From CAZEPJ01 sp964514105 (GTDB lineage: Bacteria > Desulfobacterota > Desulfocorpusculales > Desulfocorpusculum), in NCBI GenBank assembly GCA_964514105.1, contig CAZEPJ010000051.1:1-32584 (forward strand): a stretch of DNA of 32,584 bases. The letters run 5' to 3'. Each line of letters opens with the position of its first letter. Position 1 is the stretch's first letter. Both the position numbers and the translations under genes were made by a program. Shown in pieces: positions 29,657 through 32,584 of the stretch. The notes beneath the pieces are model-generated. The model was not told where the DNA came from and ran no database searches. It saw only the letters and a list, made by a program, of their open reading frames with translations.

Positions 29657-30814
29657 ATGAGCGATCCGACCCATCGCCTGGACACCAAGCTCATCCACGC
29701 GGGAGAGCCGATGCCCCGCATCGGGGGCGCCGTGAGCCTCCCCATCTTTCAGTCCTCCACATTCGAGTACGAGGGACAGGATAGCTACCACGATCTGCGG
29801 TACATCCGCCTCAACAACACCCCCAACCACGTGGCCCTGCACCGCAAGCTGGCCGCCCTGGAGAACGCCGAGGCGGCCCTGGTGACGGCCAGCGGCATGG
29901 CGGCCATCTCCACGGTCGTCCTCACCGTCCTGTCCACGGGCGACCACCTCCTGGCCCAGGACTCCCTGTACGGCGGCACCCACGATTTCCTGACCAAGGA
30001 CTGCCCGTCCCTGGGGATCTCCGTCGCCTTTCTGGATGGCGAGAGGCCCGACACCTGGGAGGCACTGCTGCGGCCCACCACCAGGGCCGTGTACGTGGAG
30101 ACCATGACCAACCCGCTCCTCAAGGTGGCGGACCTCAAGGCCGTGGTGGGCTTCGCCCGGAACCACGGCCTCGTATCCATCATCGACAACACCTTTGCCA
30201 GTCCGGTGAACTTCCGGCCGCCCGAGTGGGGATTCGACCTCTCCGTCCACAGCTGCACCAAGTATCTGAACGGACACACGGACATCGTGGCCGGGGCGGT
30301 CATCGGCCGGGGGGATCTGGTGGAGCGCGTCACCCACAAGCTCAACCACCTGGGCGGTTCCCTGGACCCCCACGCCTGCTTCCTGCTGCACCGGGGGATG
30401 AAGACGCTGGCCGTGCGCGTGCGGCACCAGAACGATAGCGCGCTCAAGATAGCCCGCTTCCTGCAAGGACATCCGGCGGCGGCCAGGGTGAACTACCCGG
30501 GTCTGGAGGGCCACCCCGGCCACGCCCGGGCCCGGGAACTCCTGGACGGCTTCAGCGGGATGATGAGCTTCGAGCTCAAGGAGGGTTTGGAGGCCGCAAA
30601 GCGGTTTCTGCAACGGGTGCGCCTGCCCATCGTGGCCCCCAGCCTGGGAGGGGTCGAGACCCTCATCACCCGGCCGGCCACCACGTCCCACTCGGGCATG
30701 GCCCCCGAGGACCGCCGGCGGTTGGGAATCTCCGACGGACTCATCCGGCTGTCCGTAGGGCTGGAAGCGGCCGAGGATCTGATCGAGGACTTCCGGGCCG
30801 CCCTGGAGGACTGA
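29657..30814 (+). CDS. PLP-dependent Cys/Met-metabolism enzyme (cystathionine gamma-synthase/lyase family)
   Basis: This 385-residue enzyme has the fold-type I PLP layout: Tyr49-x-Arg51 (YIRLNNTPN, phosphate contacts from the partner subunit), SGMAAI at residues 79-84, Tyr105 in LYGGTHD, the cofactor Asp177 in IIDNTF and the Schiff-base Lys202 in SCTKYLNGH. PSLGGVETL and HSGM are C-terminal family motifs. It could be a cystathionine gamma-synthase, cystathionine beta- or gamma-lyase, or methionine gamma-lyase; sequence alone does not decide. AAGGGGG lies before the ATG at 29657. It follows the small secreted gene by 32 nt and is convergent with the short YD-repeat gene. Confidence 0.93.
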   Translation: MSDPTHRLDTKLIHAGEPMPRIGGAVSLPIFQSSTFEYEGQDSYHDLRYIRLNNTPNHVALHRKLAALENAEAALVTASGMAAISTVVLTVLSTGDHLLAQDSLYGGTHDFLTKDCPSLGISVAFLDGERPDTWEALLRPTTRAVYVETMTNPLLKVADLKAVVGFARNHGLVSIIDNTFASPVNFRPPEWGFDLSVHSCTKYLNGHTDIVAGAVIGRGDLVERVTHKLNHLGGSLDPHACFLLHRGMKTLAVRVRHQNDSALKIARFLQGHPAAARVNYPGLEGHPGHARARELLDGFSGMMSFELKEGLEAAKRFLQRVRLPIVAPSLGGVETLITRPATTSHSGMAPEDRRRLGISDGLIRLSVGLEAAEDLIEDFRAALED

Positions 30815-30854
30815 CCCCGCCCCCACGGGATCCCGGGGGACTCGAGCGCAGCCG

Positions 30855-31406
30855 TCATCGGGCCCCGGCCACCTGCTCCAGGGTCACGCTGGTGTGCTCC
30901 GAGGCCTCCAGGGTCACGCAGTAGCCGCCCCGATACCCGCTCACCTCCACCAGCAGCGGTCCCGCCTCCCCCACGACGTGGGTGATCTCGTTGGGCAGCA
31001 CGCCGCCGTCCTGGACCTGGAACCCCTTACGGGCCTTCATCTGCTTCAAGCCCAGGGTGGCCCGCTTGCCCAGGCCCGACTCCCGCGGCTCGGCCTCCAG
31101 CCGCAAGGTGACGGCCTCCCCCGGGCTGCCCCGGAACATGAACACATGCTTGCCTGCCTTCCTGCCCTTGGTGGCGCAGATGGTGGCCGAATCCCGACCG
31201 ATGGTCTCCACCCGGATGATGTTCCCTGCCGGGTCGTACGTGTAGGCGATGCTCTGGCCGTTATCGTACGTCACCTTCGTCAACCGGTTCAGGGCGTCGT
31301 ATTCATACCGAGCGGCCCAGGTCAGACACGGCAAAGAGAGAAGACAGAACATGACCAGGGGCACGCCGACCCGCCATCTTCCGGGAACCCTCAAGGACCG
31401 TCTCAT
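30855..31406 (-). CDS. Short secreted YD-repeat (RHS-like) protein
   Basis: This 183-residue protein has a signal sequence (VGVPLVMFCLLSLPCLTWAA) followed at once by two YD repeats, YEYDALNRLTKVTYDNG and IAYTYDPAGNIIRV, and then about 110 residues with alternating hydrophobic strands (VFMFRGSPGEAVTLRLEA, PLLVEVSGYRGGYCVTLE). The order is a secreted RHS fragment joined to a beta-rich domain, unusual since RHS proteins normally have dozens of repeats. The ATG at 31406 has GGGGGA 9 nt upstream; a TTG at 31430 is an alternative. It lies 48 nt downstream of the RHS gene on the same strand. It may be an accessory or remnant of the RHS locus; no toxin or immunity family is recognised. Confidence 0.75.
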   Translation of the reverse strand: MRRSLRVPGRWRVGVPLVMFCLLSLPCLTWAARYEYDALNRLTKVTYDNGQSIAYTYDPAGNIIRVETIGRDSATICATKGRKAGKHVFMFRGSPGEAVTLRLEAEPRESGLGKRATLGLKQMKARKGFQVQDGGVLPNEITHVVGEAGPLLVEVSGYRGGYCVTLEASEHTSVTLEQVAGAR

Positions 31407-31454
31407 CGTTCCAAATCCCCCTCTACGCAATGCGCCCGGCGTCCGGTCGCGTCA

Positions 31455-32584
31455 TCAGAACAACATGGGACTCAAGAAGAGAAACATGCCGGCCGTGGCC
31501 ACGCCCTGCAGGATGTAGTCCCTCCCTCCCCAGCGGTCTCCGCGCTTGAGGAAATCCGCCACCGAGCCCAGCACGACCCCAGAGACCAGTTCCTCCATGA
31601 ACAACCCACCCACAGACCACGTTAACTGCCTCTTCGCCAAGTTCCACAAGGTCTTCTCCATGAACTTGGACCCGAGCTTTGCCCCCAGTTTCCCGAAGGC
31701 GTATGCGCCCAGGGCCGCGCCCCCCACCTCGAAGATGAAGCCGAAGACCGTTTCGACGATGGCCCCCGGATCCGACATGTTCTCCGCATTGCGCTTCCCG
31801 CTTGCCCACTCCAGGCCGAACGTGAGCAGGTTCTCCACCACCGCCCCCAAGGTGCTCGCCAGCACAGGGTTTCCGGAGTAGAGAAGCACTTCCCCCATGA
31901 CCATGCCCCCGACGAAGGCGCCCAGGTACTCCTCCCACCCGCTCCACTCCCCGCTGATGAGATCCCCGATGAGAACGGTGAAGACGTTGACGATGGCCCC
32001 GCCGATCATCATGATCAGATCGTCCAGACCGAACCACGCGCCGTTGGGGTCGATGCCGTGGATGGGATTGCCCAACGCATACGCGTACCGGTTGAGCGTC
32101 TGGGGGGATGCCGGCGAGCCGGCAAAGATCTGGTCCTTCTGGATGAACCGCATAAGCGTGGGCTCGTAGTAGCGGTTCCGCATGAAGTAAAGACCGTTGC
32201 CGTCGTCCACGACCCCGTGGCGGCCGCAGTATGTGAAGGGGTTGACCGTCTTTCCCTCCCGCCGGATGAGCTTTCCGAAGGGGCTGTACGCGTAGCGGTC
32301 CGTGATGCCGCCAGCCTGGTCCGTCAGGGCCACGGTGCTGCCCCGGCTGTCGAAATGGTACACCGACAGCCGGTTCTGCCTGCGGCTCACATCCTCCCGG
32401 CCGATGAGCCCGATGCCGTACACGTAACGGGCGATGATCCTGCCGCTGGCGTCATGCTCCTCCAGGACGCGGGGGGCCGAGGATGCGGGGTCCTGCACGT
32501 AGCGAACCGTCCGGCGATCAACGGTGGCCTCTATGCGCAGGCCGTCGGCGTCGTACCGGTACGTGTCCAGCCCCGCGCGAATTA
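31455..32584 (-). CDS. RHS repeat-associated core protein, C-terminal part (5' end beyond window)
   Basis: The frame is open to the window edge, so only the last 375 or so residues are seen. YD repeats (TYRYDADGLRIE, HFDSRGSTVALTD, RYAYSPFGKLIR) lead to the conserved RHS core YFMRNRYYEPTLMRFIQKDQ and NRYAYALGNPIHGIDPNG, the point after which variable C-terminal toxin domains begin. The domain after DPNG is about 200 residues and strongly hydrophobic and Gly/Ala-rich (MMIGGAIVNVFTVLIGDLI, YLGAFVGGMVMGEVLL, GAALGAYAFGKLGAKLG), with several potential membrane segments. A pore-forming or membrane-acting tip is possible. No PAAR domain, chaperone or immunity gene is visible in the window. Confidence 0.88.
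   Translation of the reverse strand, partial: IRAGLDTYRYDADGLRIEATVDRRTVRYVQDPASSAPRVLEEHDASGRIIARYVYGIGLIGREDVSRRQNRLSVYHFDSRGSTVALTDQAGGITDRYAYSPFGKLIRREGKTVNPFTYCGRHGVVDDGNGLYFMRNRYYEPTLMRFIQKDQIFAGSPASPQTLNRYAYALGNPIHGIDPNGAWFGLDDLIMMIGGAIVNVFTVLIGDLISGEWSGWEEYLGAFVGGMVMGEVLLYSGNPVLASTLGAVVENLLTFGLEWASGKRNAENMSDPGAIVETVFGFIFEVGGAALGAYAFGKLGAKLGSKFMEKTLWNLAKRQLTWSVGGLFMEELVSGVVLGSVADFLKRGDRWGGRDYILQGVATAGMFLFLSPMLF

Overview
The window is a GC-rich, gene-dense stretch of bacterial chromosome. It suggests an anaerobic, Desulfobacterota-like (deltaproteobacterial) organism. The reasons are a Desulfovibrio-type hybrid cluster protein, a siroheme/[4Fe-4S] protein, an octaheme HAO-like cytochrome c, a two-subunit 2-oxoacid:acceptor oxidoreductase, an orphan ADP-forming acyl-CoA synthetase alpha subunit, and decayed REP-associated transposase and RHS material. 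The taxonomic placement is inference from gene content and base composition only.

Layout. 1-3.3 kb: typA/bipA (-), a cold-shock protein (+) and a HAD phosphatase (-). 3.3-7.4 kb: an ABC importer operon (binding protein, ATPase, permease; +), divergent from the HAD gene across an inverted repeat that carries both -35 boxes. 7.5-9.1 kb: an MFS carrier and a small zinc-ribbon protein. 9.1-10.2 kb: a dead REP-associated tyrosine transposase bounded by short inverted repeats. 10.2-11.3 kb: a CBS-ACT protein and a small lipoprotein. 11.3-16.0 kb: a minus-strand block of siroheme/ferredoxin protein, hcp, zinc-ribbon HD protein, ferredoxin-like protein and cupin. 16.1-22.8 kb: a plus-strand block of Crp/Fnr regulator, TIGR02757 protein, 2-oxoacid oxidoreductase alpha and beta, octaheme cytochrome c and alpha/beta hydrolase. 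22.9-23.8 kb: two small minus-strand genes, one apparently frameshifted. 24.0-28.9 kb: a four-gene acyl-CoA operon (-). 29.2-30.8 kb: a small secreted helical protein and a Cys/Met-metabolism PLP enzyme (+). 30.9 kb to the end: an RHS protein, cut by the window edge, and a short secreted YD-repeat protein downstream of it (-).

The most interesting unit is 11.3-22 kb. A Crp/Fnr regulator without FNR cysteines is divergent from a siroheme protein. The same 17-mer (16 of 17 identical) occurs in that divergent region and in front of hcp. Each copy is centred about 41 bp from a plausible transcription start, the geometry of class II activation. This is an HcpR-type nitrosative-stress regulon. It may extend through a ferredoxin-linked 2-oxoacid oxidoreductase to an octaheme hydroxylamine/nitrite-type cytochrome. 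Together these could handle NO (Hcp), nitrite or sulfite (siroheme protein) and hydroxylamine or nitrite in the periplasm (octaheme cytochrome). The assignments of Hcp and the octaheme family are firm; the joint pathway is inference.
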